DNA of 64,000 bases, taken from the NCBI GenBank assembly GCA_963761475.1, contig CAVXGT010000006.1:310001-374000 (forward strand), in the 5' to 3' direction. Each line of letters begins with the position of its first letter. Within the stretch, counting starts at the first letter, position 1. The notes below the pieces were generated by a model. It was given only the letters and a program-made list of their open reading frames with translations, made no database searches and was not told the DNA's origin. Both the position numbers and the translations under genes were made by a program. Origin of the DNA: Ga0077555 sp963761475 (GTDB taxonomy: Bacteria; Pseudomonadota; Alphaproteobacteria; Rhizobiales; Hyphomicrobiaceae). This document shows, one piece after another, positions 1 to 8,291 of this stretch.

Positions 1-80
1 CGATGGACGATGCAGTGACAGTTGGGATTGAGCGATCGAGCCGCAATGCGAGCGGGCGCAGGCGCTCCCTGAAAGCGAAA

Positions 81-1118
81 ATGGCGATGCCGACGTTGTG
101 GCCATTCACGACATCTCAGACGCGCATGGCGTGCGCTACCATGCTGGCGCTCGCGCTGGGCGCCGGCTGCATCGCGCCGCCGGCATCTGCGCGCGATGGC
201 GTGCGTTTCGTGTCGCCGGAGGCCGCGCTTGAGCAGGGCTTGGGCGCCTACCGATCAGGCGTCTATACCATTGCCGAGCAGGCTCTCGGTTACGCCGCCG
301 ACCGCGGCTCGATACTCGGCAAGTATTATCTCTCGCGCCTCTACGCCGACTCCAATTCACCCCGCCTCAACCACGCCCGCGCCTACGAGCTCGTCTACGA
401 CATCGTCAAGCAGCATGCTGCCCGCGTCGACATCGATGACGATCCCAGAGCCCGCTATGTCGGAAAAGCACTGACGGCGATGGCGCTTTATTGGTTGCGC
501 GGCCTTCCCGAAATCGGCATCCAGCCGAGCGCCAAGCGCGCCGCCGGTTATCTTCAGGAAGCGGCAGCCTACTTCCGCGACAAGGACGCCCAATTCGAGC
601 TCGCCAAGCTCTACCTGACAGGCGACGGCGTGCCGCTCGATCAGCGGCAGGGCTTGCATTGGTTGTCCAGATTGAGCCAGGCCGGCCATGCTGGAGCCCA
701 GGCCTTTCTTGCCCAGCTCTACTGGCAAGGCAAGATGGTGCCGAAGGATGTGGCCAAGGCGCTGGCGTTGATCACGTTGGCTGCCGAGAACGCGCCCGAT
801 CACGAGCGCATCTGGATCGAGGACATCTACCAGAGCATCTTCTGTGGCCTGTCCGCTGGTGTCCGTCGCGACACACAGGGCCTGATCGGCTCGTTCCGCA
901 AGCACTATTCGCCGCATCCGGGCGCCGAGCCGCTCGAATTGCTGGGTCTGGCGCCGTCGGCCCAACGCACATGCGCCGATGGCACGCCCCTGCCGTCGCG
1001 ATCGGGTGAAGCCACGGGCGATAAGGACAGGACAGTCGCAGGCACCAAGACACTGCACGAGGCACCCAAGCCCCCCACCTTCCAGGGCGGTATCTTGGGC
1101 GTCGGTGAGCGTCGCTGA
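81..1118 (+). CDS. exoR: ExoR-like periplasmic SEL1-repeat protein
   Basis: The protein has an N-terminal hydrophobic signal segment ending near ASA-RDG, then alpha-helical SEL1/TPR-like repeats (for example AQFELAKLYLTGDGVPLD and AQAFLAQLYWQGKMVPKD). The order of motifs, including a WIEDIYQ segment followed by a Cys-Gly near the C terminus, resembles ExoR of rhizobia. ExoR is the periplasmic inhibitor of the ExoS/ChvI two-component system that controls exopolysaccharide and motility. No exoS or chvI is present here, so the regulatory role is inferred from resemblance. The start is uncertain: the frame is open to the left edge (an ATG at 3), ATG 81 gives a charged n-region before the signal peptide, and ATG 126 is also possible. 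It converges on the P450 gene. Confidence 0.72.
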   Translation: MAMPTLWPFTTSQTRMACATMLALALGAGCIAPPASARDGVRFVSPEAALEQGLGAYRSGVYTIAEQALGYAADRGSILGKYYLSRLYADSNSPRLNHARAYELVYDIVKQHAARVDIDDDPRARYVGKALTAMALYWLRGLPEIGIQPSAKRAAGYLQEAAAYFRDKDAQFELAKLYLTGDGVPLDQRQGLHWLSRLSQAGHAGAQAFLAQLYWQGKMVPKDVAKALALITLAAENAPDHERIWIEDIYQSIFCGLSAGVRRDTQGLIGSFRKHYSPHPGAEPLELLGLAPSAQRTCADGTPLPSRSGEATGDKDRTVAGTKTLHEAPKPPTFQGGILGVGERR

Positions 1119-1178
1119 GGTCGTCCCCGGCGACTGGCCGAACCTGCTGGCGCCGCGTTGCACCTGCCGGCGCTCGTC

Positions 1179-2342
1179 TCACCAGCGTACCGGCAGGTTG
1201 AGAAGCCCGCGAAACGCCCACCCCCCGATCCGCGCTGGCACTTCGTCCTGCAGCGCCAGCTCAGGCAACCGATCGAACAGTGTCGGCAGTGCGGCATCCG
1301 CCACGATCGCGCGCGATGCGAACGCACCTGCGCAGTAGTGTGGCCCCGCACCGAACGCGATGCTCTTGGTGGCATCCTGGCTGAGGTCGAAGTGGCCGGG
1401 ATTGGTGAAACAGGCTTCATCACGGTTGGCCGAGCCGAACATCAGGAAGACCCGATCCTCCGGCTCGAATGCCACGCCGCCATACTGATGCGCTCGCGCA
1501 ACGCGGCGCGGCGACATGCCGATCGGTGACATCCAGCGCGCATATTCTTCGAACACGTCGAGCCAGTTGTGCCGTCCCGCCCGCACCGCCTGTAGGTGTT
1601 GGCGGTGGTTGAGCAGGGCCCACACGCAGCCCGCGATTGCGTCTCTCGGCTCGTTCTGGCCGCCGCTGATGGCGAGCTTGATGTTGGCATGCACGCTCTC
1701 GCGCGCCATGCCCGCCTCCAGCATTACCGACAGCAGGCTCGGATCGGGATGGCGGGAAAGCACCGGGATCATCTCGCTGATCGCCCGGTCGATCGCGGCC
1801 GTCGCCGCATTGCAGCGTGCCTCGACCTCGGCAACCCCCGCGTAGTTCGCAATACCGTCGATCATCGCCTGCGACCACGCATCCATCTCGCCGTAGCTGA
1901 TGTTGGTGAGGCCGGTGATGTCCTTGAGGCATTCGCCTGACAGCGGCAGGGCAAAATCCTTGACGAGGTCACAAGAGCCCGCGGGCGCGAGCCCTTCCAC
2001 GATCCGCGCCGCATGCGCCTTGAAGCGCCGCGTCCAGTGGCCCTTGACCGTGCGCGGCGAGACGGCCGGAAAGATCTGGCGGCGCTCGGCCATGTGCGCG
2101 TCGCCGTCCTTGCGCATCATGTTGTGGCCCATCAGCCGGTTCATCAGACCGCCCGGTTGATGCGACGAGAAGACGGCTGTGTTCTTTTCGCAAACGAAGA
2201 TGTCGTCACGTCGTGTGAGCAGCGTCGAGCCCAGCTCCGGCACGAAGGCGATGGGAGCCTCGGCCCGCATGCGCGCGAGATCGGGGTAGGGGTCGGTCCA
2301 GAATTGCTGGACGTCGATGTGGAGGACGGGTGCTGTCGACAT
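1179..2342 (-). CDS. cytochrome P450
   Basis: A soluble bacterial P450 of about 387 residues, the usual length for class I enzymes that take electrons from a ferredoxin. The heme loop FGAGPHYCAG lies near residues 330-339 with the thiolate Cys at about 337. The K-helix ExxR is seen in EEYARW. The I-helix reads SGGQNEPRD, so the usual acid-Thr pair that handles oxygen protonation is replaced by Glu-Pro. That change is seen in some P450 subfamilies and could affect activity. The start at 2342 fits the family N terminus and follows an AAAGGA stretch; a longer frame to 2426 is unlikely. No ferredoxin or reductase gene is adjacent, so the substrate cannot be told. Confidence 0.9.
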   Translation of the reverse strand: MSTAPVLHIDVQQFWTDPYPDLARMRAEAPIAFVPELGSTLLTRRDDIFVCEKNTAVFSSHQPGGLMNRLMGHNMMRKDGDAHMAERRQIFPAVSPRTVKGHWTRRFKAHAARIVEGLAPAGSCDLVKDFALPLSGECLKDITGLTNISYGEMDAWSQAMIDGIANYAGVAEVEARCNAATAAIDRAISEMIPVLSRHPDPSLLSVMLEAGMARESVHANIKLAISGGQNEPRDAIAGCVWALLNHRQHLQAVRAGRHNWLDVFEEYARWMSPIGMSPRRVARAHQYGGVAFEPEDRVFLMFGSANRDEACFTNPGHFDLSQDATKSIAFGAGPHYCAGAFASRAIVADAALPTLFDRLPELALQDEVPARIGGWAFRGLLNLPVRW

Positions 2343-2687
2343 GTCCTTTGTTCCCCGGCGTTGCCCGTTGCCGTGTCGCACCGCGTCAGAGCCCGCGGTC
2401 CAATTGAGAAGGCGAGACCTGCGCATGCCGCCAGACCGGCGCGCGCTACCAGCTCACTTGAGCCCGGCGCGCGTCGGCGCGCAAGCGTTGCCCTGCCGCT
2501 TCGCCTCCGTGGGATTAAGGTAAGCCCGGCGATCAGCGCCAGTGCTGCAGTGCCATTTGCCCGGTGTGATGCCTGACAACGACGACGTTGTGTTGCTGGC
2601 CACGGATGCAGCGAGCTCAGCGTTAGCGCCGAAACGCAGCCAAAACGCCAGGGCGCAGATGATGAGTTGCCGGCGCTCGTCACCAAC
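2343..2687. other. intergenic stretch upstream of the P450 gene
   Basis: About 345 bases between the P450 start and the terminator of the ribosomal protein operon. It should carry the leftward P450 promoter, but no convincing -10/-35 pair was recognised. The open frames here have no family resemblance and no good ribosome binding sites, so no gene is called. Confidence 0.5.
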
Positions 2688-2723
2688 AAAAAAAAACGAG
2701 GGGCACGCCAATCGCGCCCCTCG
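2688..2723 (-). terminator. Rho-independent terminator of rplM-rpsI
   Basis: A perfect 8-bp stem (CGAGGGGC at 2697-2704 with GCCCCTCG at 2716-2723) and an 11-nt loop. On the minus strand it is followed by a run of nine T (the A run at 2688-2696). It lies 37 bases past the rpsI stop codon, the expected place for the end of the ribosomal operon transcript. Confidence 0.9.
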
Positions 2724-2760
2724 CTGGTTTGCCATGTCGTTGGCCTTTCGGCCTGAAGAC

Positions 2761-3264
2761 TTAGCGCTTCGAGAACTGGAAGCTGCGGCGTGCTTTCATG
2801 CGGCCGTACTTCTTGCGCTCGACCACGCGGCTGTCGCGAGTGAGGAAGCCGCCCTTCTTGAGCACCGCGCGAAGTTCCGGCTCGAAGTAGGTGAGCGCCT
2901 TGGAGAGGCCGTGACGTACCGCGCCCGCCTGTCCCGACAGGCCGCCGCCGGCAACCGTCGCCATGATGTCGAACTGCTCCATGCGGCCCGCCGTCAACAG
3001 CGGCTGCTTCAGGATCATCTGCAGCACAGGACGTGCAAAGTAGGCGTCGAAGTCCTTGCCGTTGACCGTGATGCGGCCATGGCCCGGCTTGATCCACACG
3101 CGCGCCACCGCGTTCTTGCGCTTGCCCGTGGCGTAGGCGCGGCCGAGCTTGTCGAGCTTCTGCTCGTAGACGGGGCCGGACTGGGGCGCATCGCCAGCCG
3201 GCGCAACGCCGGCTTCGCCAGCCAAATCGCCAAGGTCGCTCAGCGTCTTCGGTTCGTTGGCCAT
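2761..3264 (-). CDS. rpsI: 30S ribosomal protein S9
   Basis: S9 of the small ribosomal subunit, whose C-terminal tail reaches the P-site tRNA. The protein has 167 residues. The conserved domain starts near residue 42 (GRAYATGKRKNAVARVW) and ends with the classic RRSFQFSKR tail. The first 40 residues are the acidic/alanine-rich extension common in alphaproteobacterial S9 (usual bacterial length about 130). It lies 4 bases after rplM on the same strand, the universal rplM-rpsI pair, and is followed by a strong terminator. Confidence 0.98.
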   Translation of the reverse strand: MANEPKTLSDLGDLAGEAGVAPAGDAPQSGPVYEQKLDKLGRAYATGKRKNAVARVWIKPGHGRITVNGKDFDAYFARPVLQMILKQPLLTAGRMEQFDIMATVAGGGLSGQAGAVRHGLSKALTYFEPELRAVLKKGGFLTRDSRVVERKKYGRMKARRSFQFSKR

Positions 3265-3268
3265 GGCC

Positions 3269-3730
3269 TTACACCCTCACGTTCTTGCGGTTGAGCTTGG
3301 CGATGTCGAGCGCCTCTGGATTCTGTGCCTGATGGGGATGCTCTGCGCCCGCATAGACCTTGAGATTGCCCATGATCTTGCGCTGCAACGGCCCCCGGGC
3401 CAGCATGCGCGACACCGCGAGCTCGATCACTCGGCCGGGGTGCTTGCCTTCGAGGATGCGGCGCGGCGTCGTCGTCTTGATGCCGCCGGGATAGCCGGTG
3501 TGTCGATGGTACTCCTTGTCCTCGTACTTGTTGCCCGTGAACACGACCTTGTCGGCGTTGATCACGATGACGTTGTCGCCCATGTCGACATGCGGCGTGT
3601 ACGTGGCCTTGTGCTTGCCCTTGAGGCGCATGGCGATCAGCGTAGCCAGTCGGCCGACAACCAGGCCTTTGGCATCGATCACCACCCACTTCTTTTCCAC
3701 CTCGCCCGGCTTGGCGGAGTAGGTCTTCAT
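3269..3730 (-). CDS. rplM: 50S ribosomal protein L13
   Basis: L13 of the large subunit, an early assembly protein. It has 153 residues from MKTYSAKPGEVEKKW, with the conserved GRLAT and GNKYEDKEYHRHTGYPGG segments. The start at 3730 is set by an AGGAGA ribosome binding site 7 bases upstream. An in-frame extension to 3823 has no binding site and no homology. It is the first gene of the rplM-rpsI operon, and the promoter must lie in the AT-rich leader between 3731 and 3949. Confidence 0.98.
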   Translation of the reverse strand: MKTYSAKPGEVEKKWVVIDAKGLVVGRLATLIAMRLKGKHKATYTPHVDMGDNVIVINADKVVFTGNKYEDKEYHRHTGYPGGIKTTTPRRILEGKHPGRVIELAVSRMLARGPLQRKIMGNLKVYAGAEHPHQAQNPEALDIAKLNRKNVRV

Positions 3731-3884
3731 CTCTGTATCTCCTGGAACGGGAGTGGCCGTTGCTGGCCGCCTCCACTGCAGTCCCCTGCCGACCATGTCG
3801 GGTCGAAACCGACCTCGGGCCACGCCGCGGAAAGTGGCTTGCTTCTAGCCCGAGGTGATCGAGCCGTCAATGCTGATGACGCTC

Positions 3885-3945
3885 CTGAGTGCAAAAAATA
3901 ACAAGTAAAAACAATAAGATAAAATAATGGTATTATGATACCCCA
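3885..3945 (-). promoter_or_regulatory. AT-rich upstream region of rplM-rpsI
   Basis: In a GC-rich window, bases 3890-3945 are strongly AT-rich, with runs such as AAAAATAACAAG and AAGATAAAATAATGG. Read leftwards this gives TTATTTTATC and TTGTTTTTAC stretches suited to a strong promoter with an UP-type element for the ribosomal operon, 150-200 bases before rplM. Exact -10 and -35 boxes are not assigned. Confidence 0.45.
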
Positions 3946-3949
3946 TCAA

Positions 3950-4411
3950 TCATGGCGCCGTCGCGGCCGCTTTCGGCAAGGCGTATGAACCGGTCGCATG
4001 CGCAATCATGTCCGGACGGCCGACCGAATAAAGGCCAACGTCCGCGTAGGCGAGCCTGCGACCGATGCGTATCAGGCGGGCATCGGCAAAGAGGTCCACC
4101 GGCTCCGGTCGTGCCAGAAACGTGATGTTGAGATTTGCCGTCACTGCCTGTATCGCCTTGGGACCGAGATGAGCCAGCAAGGCGGCGTAGATCGAGAAGT
4201 CGGCGAGGGTGAACAGCGTCGGTCCGGAAACGGTGCCGCCGGGTCTCAGGCTCGAAGGGTCGAGCGACAGCGCGACGCGAGCCTGCGCTTTGCCGACGGA
4301 AACGATGCGCAATCTGCGTCCTTGTGCATGGATCTCGGGAAACGTGTCGTCGATGAGGCGGTTCACCTCATCGGTGGTCAAGGCGCCTTCGGGCGAGTTG
4401 TGGTTTGGCAT
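3950..4411 (-). CDS. PaaI-family hotdog-fold thioesterase
   Basis: A 153-residue hotdog-fold protein. The central helix segment RPGGTVSGPTLFTLADFSIY, followed by LNITFLARP, matches the PaaI/4HBT thioesterase pattern, with the Asp of TLADFS as candidate catalytic residue. Such enzymes hydrolyse acyl-CoA thioesters in aromatic or fatty acid catabolism; the substrate is unknown here. The start MPNHNSPEG at 4411 is preferred over the ATG at 4432, which lacks a ribosome binding site. It is divergent from the secreted protein at 4499. Confidence 0.85.
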   Translation of the reverse strand: MPNHNSPEGALTTDEVNRLIDDTFPEIHAQGRRLRIVSVGKAQARVALSLDPSSLRPGGTVSGPTLFTLADFSIYAALLAHLGPKAIQAVTANLNITFLARPEPVDLFADARLIRIGRRLAYADVGLYSVGRPDMIAHATGSYALPKAAATAP

Positions 4412-4498
4412 TCTTACTTCTGTCCTAGTCATGCGCTCAAAGTTGTTGGGGCCTGGTGCAGCAGATCGGGCCCCGTTGAACTCCAGGAGACGGTTCAG

Positions 4499-5032
4499 AT
4501 GAGGCTTATGTCTAAGGTTCTGGTGGCCCTTGTGGCCGTTGCTGGGCTGGCCCTTGCGGGACCGGCGTCGGCACAGGCCCCTGCGGGAGGCGAGCAACCC
4601 TTCACGCAAATCAAGCTCACGGAAGCCCATATCAAGGGTTTTATCGCAGCGCAAAAAGAGATGGCCGTCCTTGCCCAGAAGCAGGGTGGACAGCCCAACG
4701 ACAAGCCGGATCCCAAGATCCAGGCAGAGCTTGACGCCATCGCCAAGCGCCACGGCTTCCAGGACTTCGTCGCCTTCGACGACGTCGCGTTCAATATCTC
4801 CATGGTGATGGGCGGCCTGGACCCCCAGACCGGTGCCTTTACCGATCCCATCGCCTCCATCAAGAAGGAGATCGCCGAGATCAAGGCCGACAAGACGATC
4901 CCCGAGAAGGACAGGAAGCAGATGTTGGACGAGCTCGCAGAGGCTCTCAAGCATACCCCCCCGCTGCAGTTCCCCGAGAACGTCGCAACGGTCAAGAAGT
5001 ATCGCGCCGAGATTGAAAAGGTGCTGCAGTAA
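4499..5032 (+). CDS. secreted protein of unknown function
   Basis: A 177-residue protein with a clear signal peptide (VLVALVAVAGLALAGPASAQA, cleaved near residue 25), so it is likely periplasmic. The mature part is mostly charged and helical: a segment ITEAHIKGF-like near residue 40, a hydrophobic segment AFDDVAFNISMVMGG in the middle, and a Lys/Glu-rich C-terminal half. No enzyme motif is visible and I do not recognise the family. ATG 4499 follows CAGGAG with 8-9 bases spacing. A crotonase gene follows 80 bases downstream on the same strand. Confidence 0.75.
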   Translation: MRLMSKVLVALVAVAGLALAGPASAQAPAGGEQPFTQIKLTEAHIKGFIAAQKEMAVLAQKQGGQPNDKPDPKIQAELDAIAKRHGFQDFVAFDDVAFNISMVMGGLDPQTGAFTDPIASIKKEIAEIKADKTIPEKDRKQMLDELAEALKHTPPLQFPENVATVKKYRAEIEKVLQ

Positions 5033-5112
5033 CGGGCGAGCCGGGCGGCAGGGGCTTTCAGCTCCGCCGCCCGAACCCGCCAGCATGTGCACGTGCCGAG
5101 GAGGAGTTACCC

Positions 5113-5940
5113 ATGCCCGATGGCAACACGGCCCCACACGGTCGCTCGGGCGATCAGGTGTTGCTTGAAGAGCGCCGCGGCGGTGTGGTGATCCTGACCC
5201 TCAACCGGCCGGCGCAGCGCAACGCCTTATCGGAAGGCCTGATCGACGCCCTCCAGGGCGCCATCGACCGCGTCTCGCAGGCCCAAGACGTAGCAGCCGT
5301 GGTGCTGACGGGCGCCGGCCCGGCCTTCTCCGCCGGCCACGACATGAAAGAGATGACAGCGCGCCGCGCCGATGCCGATGGCGGCACGGCCTACTTCAGA
5401 GAGCTCATGGACCGTTGCGCCGCGATGATGACGTCGATCGTGCGCTCGCCCAAGCCTTTCATCGCCGCCATCGAGGGCATCGCCTCGGCAGCCGGCTGCC
5501 AGCTCGTGGCCACCTGCGATCTGGCCGTTGCCGGCGCCAAGGCTCAGTTTGCAACCCCCGGCGTCAATATCGGGCTCTTCTGCTCGACGCCGATGGTGGC
5601 GCTCTCGCGCAATGTCTCGCGCAAGCAGGCGATGGAGATGCTCCTGCTCGGCGAGATGCTGGATGCGAGGTCGGCCGCCGCCTGGGGTCTCGTCAACAAG
5701 GCCGTGCCGGCGGGCGCCGCCCTCGACAACGCACTGGCCATGGCCGCCACGATTGCCTCTAAGTCGACGGCGACGGTCGCCATCGGCAAGCAGGCCTTCT
5801 ATTCCCAGCTCGAAATGCCCCTGACGGAAGCCTATGCCCATGCGGCAGAGGTGATGGTGCACAACATGATGCTGCGCGACGCCGAAGAAGGCATTGGCGC
5901 CTTCATCGAGAAGCGCCCCCCTGTCTGGAAGGGGTGCTGA
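5113..5940 (+). CDS. enoyl-CoA hydratase/isomerase family protein, ECHDC3-like
   Basis: A crotonase-fold protein of 275 residues with an AGGAGG ribosome binding site. It has the oxyanion-hole elements (GPAFSAGHDMKEM and GIASAAGCQL), and the phrase TPGVNIGLFCSTPMVALSRN recalls the ECHDC3 subgroup. The two glutamates that perform hydration in true enoyl-CoA hydratases are absent: the first position reads AAGCQLVATCD (Gln) and the second PGVNIG (no acid). It probably binds acyl-CoA but does not catalyse standard hydration. It overlaps closely with the following glyoxalase-fold gene. Confidence 0.88.
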   Translation: MPDGNTAPHGRSGDQVLLEERRGGVVILTLNRPAQRNALSEGLIDALQGAIDRVSQAQDVAAVVLTGAGPAFSAGHDMKEMTARRADADGGTAYFRELMDRCAAMMTSIVRSPKPFIAAIEGIASAAGCQLVATCDLAVAGAKAQFATPGVNIGLFCSTPMVALSRNVSRKQAMEMLLLGEMLDARSAAAWGLVNKAVPAGAALDNALAMAATIASKSTATVAIGKQAFYSQLEMPLTEAYAHAAEVMVHNMMLRDAEEGIGAFIEKRPPVWKGC

Positions 5941-5943
5941 GCT

Positions 5944-6369
5944 TTGCAGCCGCGTCTCTCTCTGGTGACGCTTGGCGTCGAGAGCGTGACACGCGCCCGC
6001 GCGTTCTACGAGGCGCTGGGCTTCAAGGCCTCGTCCGCCAGCCAGGAGGGCGTGGCATTCTTCCGGGCGGGGGGTGTGGTGCTCGGTCTTTACGGCCGCG
6101 AGGCGCTGGCAGCCGATGCCGGCGTCGCCAGTCGTGGCTCGGGCTTCCGTGGCGTCGCTCTTGCCCACAATTGCCGCAGCCAAGCCGAGGTCGACGCAGT
6201 GCTCGCCGAGGCCGTCCGCTGCGGCGCAACGCTGATCGAAGCAGCACGAGAAGTATTCTGGGGCGGCTATTCCGGATACTTCGCCGACCCCGACGGCCAT
6301 CTGTGGGAAGTCGCCTTCAATCCACATTGGCCACTCGACGAAGGCGGGGCCATTTGTCTTCCTGAGTGA
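5944..6369 (+). CDS. VOC (glyoxalase/bleomycin resistance) family protein
   Basis: A 141-residue protein with the paired beta-alpha-beta-beta-beta pattern of the vicinal oxygen chelate fold: LVTLGVESVTRARAFYEALGF at the N terminus and GYSGYFADPDGHLWEVAFN at the C terminus. The Glu of LWEVA is the usual metal ligand. Members act as dioxygenases, isomerases or resistance proteins; the substrate is not predictable. It starts at a TTG only 3 bases after the crotonase stop codon, indicating translational coupling in one operon. Confidence 0.85.
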   Translation: MQPRLSLVTLGVESVTRARAFYEALGFKASSASQEGVAFFRAGGVVLGLYGREALAADAGVASRGSGFRGVALAHNCRSQAEVDAVLAEAVRCGATLIEAAREVFWGGYSGYFADPDGHLWEVAFNPHWPLDEGGAICLPE

Positions 6370-6406
6370 AGAACTACCGTGCGCGTGTCCAATGGGAGCT
6401 GTTCCA

Positions 6407-7393
6407 ATGCGAAGGTTCCATGCCGTCCCTGGCACTGGAAGCTTGCTTCTGCCGGTCTTTTTCATGTTGGCGCTGGTACTTCCGGGAGCGCCTCAGGCCG
6501 AGCCGCGACAGGGCCCTTTGGCAACCGTGAAGTCATGGGGCTATCAGCTCCAGGCCTATGACTTCAACCGGCTGGTCCTTTCGCCGCATGATCTGCTCGT
6601 CATCGACCTCGCAAGGGACGGCACCGACCGCCAATTCACGCGCCGCGAGATCGAGCGCCTGCGTCGCCATCCCGACGGCGGCAGGCGGATTGTCCTCGCC
6701 TACATGTCGATCGGCGAAGCAGAAATCTATCGCGACTACTGGCGCTGGTATTGGGGTGGTAGCTGGTACGCCAACCTGCTGGGCTGGTTCCTGGCGCCGA
6801 AATGGGTTGGGGCCGAGAACAGCGATTGGCGCGGCAACTTTGCCGTCCGCTATTGGGACCCCGGCTGGCAGAGCCAGATCATTGGCAAGGCTGGCTATCT
6901 CGAGCGCATCATGGAGGCCGGCTTCGACGGCGTCTATCTGGACAAGGTCGACGCCTGCCTTGATGCCATCGCCCGCGACCGCCCGAGCGCCAAGGACGAT
7001 ATGCGCGCGTTCGTCCGCCGGATCGCCGACACCGCGCGCGCCGCGAGCCCCGGCTTCATGATCGTGCCGCAGAACGGCGAGGAACTGCTCGACGATGCCG
7101 CCTACACAGCCCTCATCGATGGCATCGCCAAGGAGGACTTGCTGTTTGGCGAGTTCAAGGAGAAGCGCGCCAACCCCGAGACGGCCATTGCGCGCCGAAC
7201 GGGCGAGCTCATGGAGGCGGCTGCCAGCGGCAAGACGGTCCTTGCCGTCGAATACCTCGACGATCCCACCACCATCGCCAAAGCGCGGGCGCGCCTGGAG
7301 GCTTTGGGATTCGTCCCCTTCTTCGCCGACCGGGAGTTGAAGACGCTGCGCTATGGCGACCTGCCTGGCACGGCGGGAGGGGCCGGCCACTAG
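6407..7393 (+). CDS. exported GH114-type (endo-alpha-1,4-polygalactosaminidase-like) protein
   Basis: About 328 residues with a signal peptide (LLLPVFFMLALVLPGAPQA). The TIM-barrel motifs of the GH114/TM1410 family (PF03537) are clear: SWGYQLQAYD, ILAYMSIGEAEIYR-like and EAGFDGVYLDKVDACLD, whose Asp residues are the likely catalytic or ligand residues. Family members degrade galactosamine-rich exopolysaccharide such as Pel, or act on related polymers in the periplasm. ATG 6407 follows GGGAG with 8 bases spacing; the ATG at 6392 overlaps that site. A paralogue lies at 14103-15062. No pel genes are near. Confidence 0.85.
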   Translation: MRRFHAVPGTGSLLLPVFFMLALVLPGAPQAEPRQGPLATVKSWGYQLQAYDFNRLVLSPHDLLVIDLARDGTDRQFTRREIERLRRHPDGGRRIVLAYMSIGEAEIYRDYWRWYWGGSWYANLLGWFLAPKWVGAENSDWRGNFAVRYWDPGWQSQIIGKAGYLERIMEAGFDGVYLDKVDACLDAIARDRPSAKDDMRAFVRRIADTARAASPGFMIVPQNGEELLDDAAYTALIDGIAKEDLLFGEFKEKRANPETAIARRTGELMEAAASGKTVLAVEYLDDPTTIAKARARLEALGFVPFFADRELKTLRYGDLPGTAGGAGH

Positions 7394-7466
7394 TGTTCCG
7401 GCTCCGACATTTGCATCCCATCGCGGCTAGCCTCTGAGCAAATGTCAGAGCCACGAGGAACACTAG
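7390..7466. repeat. CTAG-ended palindromic element 1
   Basis: An inverted repeat of 77 bases. The outer arms CTAGTGTTCC (7390-7399) and GGAACACTAG (7457-7466) pair perfectly. An inner arm of 15 bases (7400-7414) pairs with 7438-7452 with one mismatch; four unpaired bases and a 23-nt loop complete the structure. It overlaps the stop codon of the GH114 gene. Architecture and ends match element 2. Confidence 0.85.
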
Positions 7467-7479
7467 CTGGCATATAATT

Positions 7480-7558
7480 CTAGTGCAGCTTTTGCATATG
7501 ACGTTTGGTCACGAGCCCATCGGCAAATGGGTACCAAACGTCAGATGCGCTGCACTAG
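7480..7558. repeat. CTAG-ended palindromic element 2
   Basis: A second inverted repeat of 79 bases, 13 bases after element 1. Outer arms CTAGTGCAGC (7480-7489) and GCTGCACTAG (7549-7558) pair perfectly. The inner 16-base arm (7494-7509) pairs with 7533-7548 with one mismatch, with a TTTT bulge on one side. It shares the CTAGTG end and overall design with element 1 but differs in most of its sequence. The rest of the gap, 7559-7692, shows no gene. Confidence 0.85.
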
Positions 7559-7692
7559 CGGCGGCGCACCGGTGTTGTCACTTCGATCCGGCGCGCCTAG
7601 GGTCCCTCATCCAATGCCGCCCGGCCTGCGTGGATCCGATCCCCTCAGCGCTGGCGCCTCGCACCCGGGATCAAGGGCCACCGGAGAGCTTC

Positions 7693-8229
7693 ATGAACCA
7701 CGACAGTTACGACGACGCCTACATCTCCGAGATCCTGAACGAGGTGCGCACGGTGGCCATGGTCGGTGCCTCCGCCAACATCAACCGGCCGAGTTTCTTC
7801 GTCATCAAGTACCTCCTGGGCAAGGGCTACGCCGTCCATCCGATCAATCCTGGTCTTGCCGGCAAGGAGATCCAGGGCCGCGAGGTCTACGCCGATCTGG
7901 CGAGCGTGCCCGCTCCGGTCGATATGGTGGATATATTCCGCAACGCCGAAGCCGCGCTCGAGATCACGCGCGACTGCATCAGGCAGAAGGACAGGCTCGG
8001 CCTCAAGGTCGTGTGGATGCAACTGTCGGTGCGCAACGACGAGGCCGCCGCAGAAGCCGAAGCCGCAGGCCTCAAGGTCGTCATGAACCGCTGCCCCAAG
8101 ATCGAATATGGTCGATTGTCCGGTGAGATCGGCTGGATGGGCGTCAATTCGGGGTTGGTGTCCTCGCGTCGCCCGAAGCTCGGCGCCGGCATGCAGAATC
8201 AGGTCATCGCGGGCCAGAAGCGGCCTTGA
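7693..8229 (+). CDS. CoA-binding domain protein (YccU-like)
   Basis: A 178-residue protein with a Rossmann-type CoA-binding domain (PF13380). The nucleotide loop is TVAMVGASANINRPSFFV near residues 17-34, followed by VHPINPG and a C-terminal MNRCPKIEY segment typical of this family. Members bind CoA or acyl-CoA and are thought to be regulators or scaffolds; no catalytic role is established. ATG 7693 follows GGAGA. It sits directly upstream of an enoyl-CoA isomerase-like gene, which fits a role in acyl-CoA metabolism. Confidence 0.87.
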   Translation: MNHDSYDDAYISEILNEVRTVAMVGASANINRPSFFVIKYLLGKGYAVHPINPGLAGKEIQGREVYADLASVPAPVDMVDIFRNAEAALEITRDCIRQKDRLGLKVVWMQLSVRNDEAAAEAEAAGLKVVMNRCPKIEYGRLSGEIGWMGVNSGLVSSRRPKLGAGMQNQVIAGQKRP

Positions 8230-8291
8230 ACGCAACCACACGGAGCGCCGCCATGGCGCGCACGCGCAGCGACACAGGAAAGGCACCGACA

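Noticed and set aside
2454..2735. Possible small protein gene on the minus strand upstream of P450
   Set aside because: It overlaps the rpsI terminator and lacks a ribosome binding site and family resemblance.
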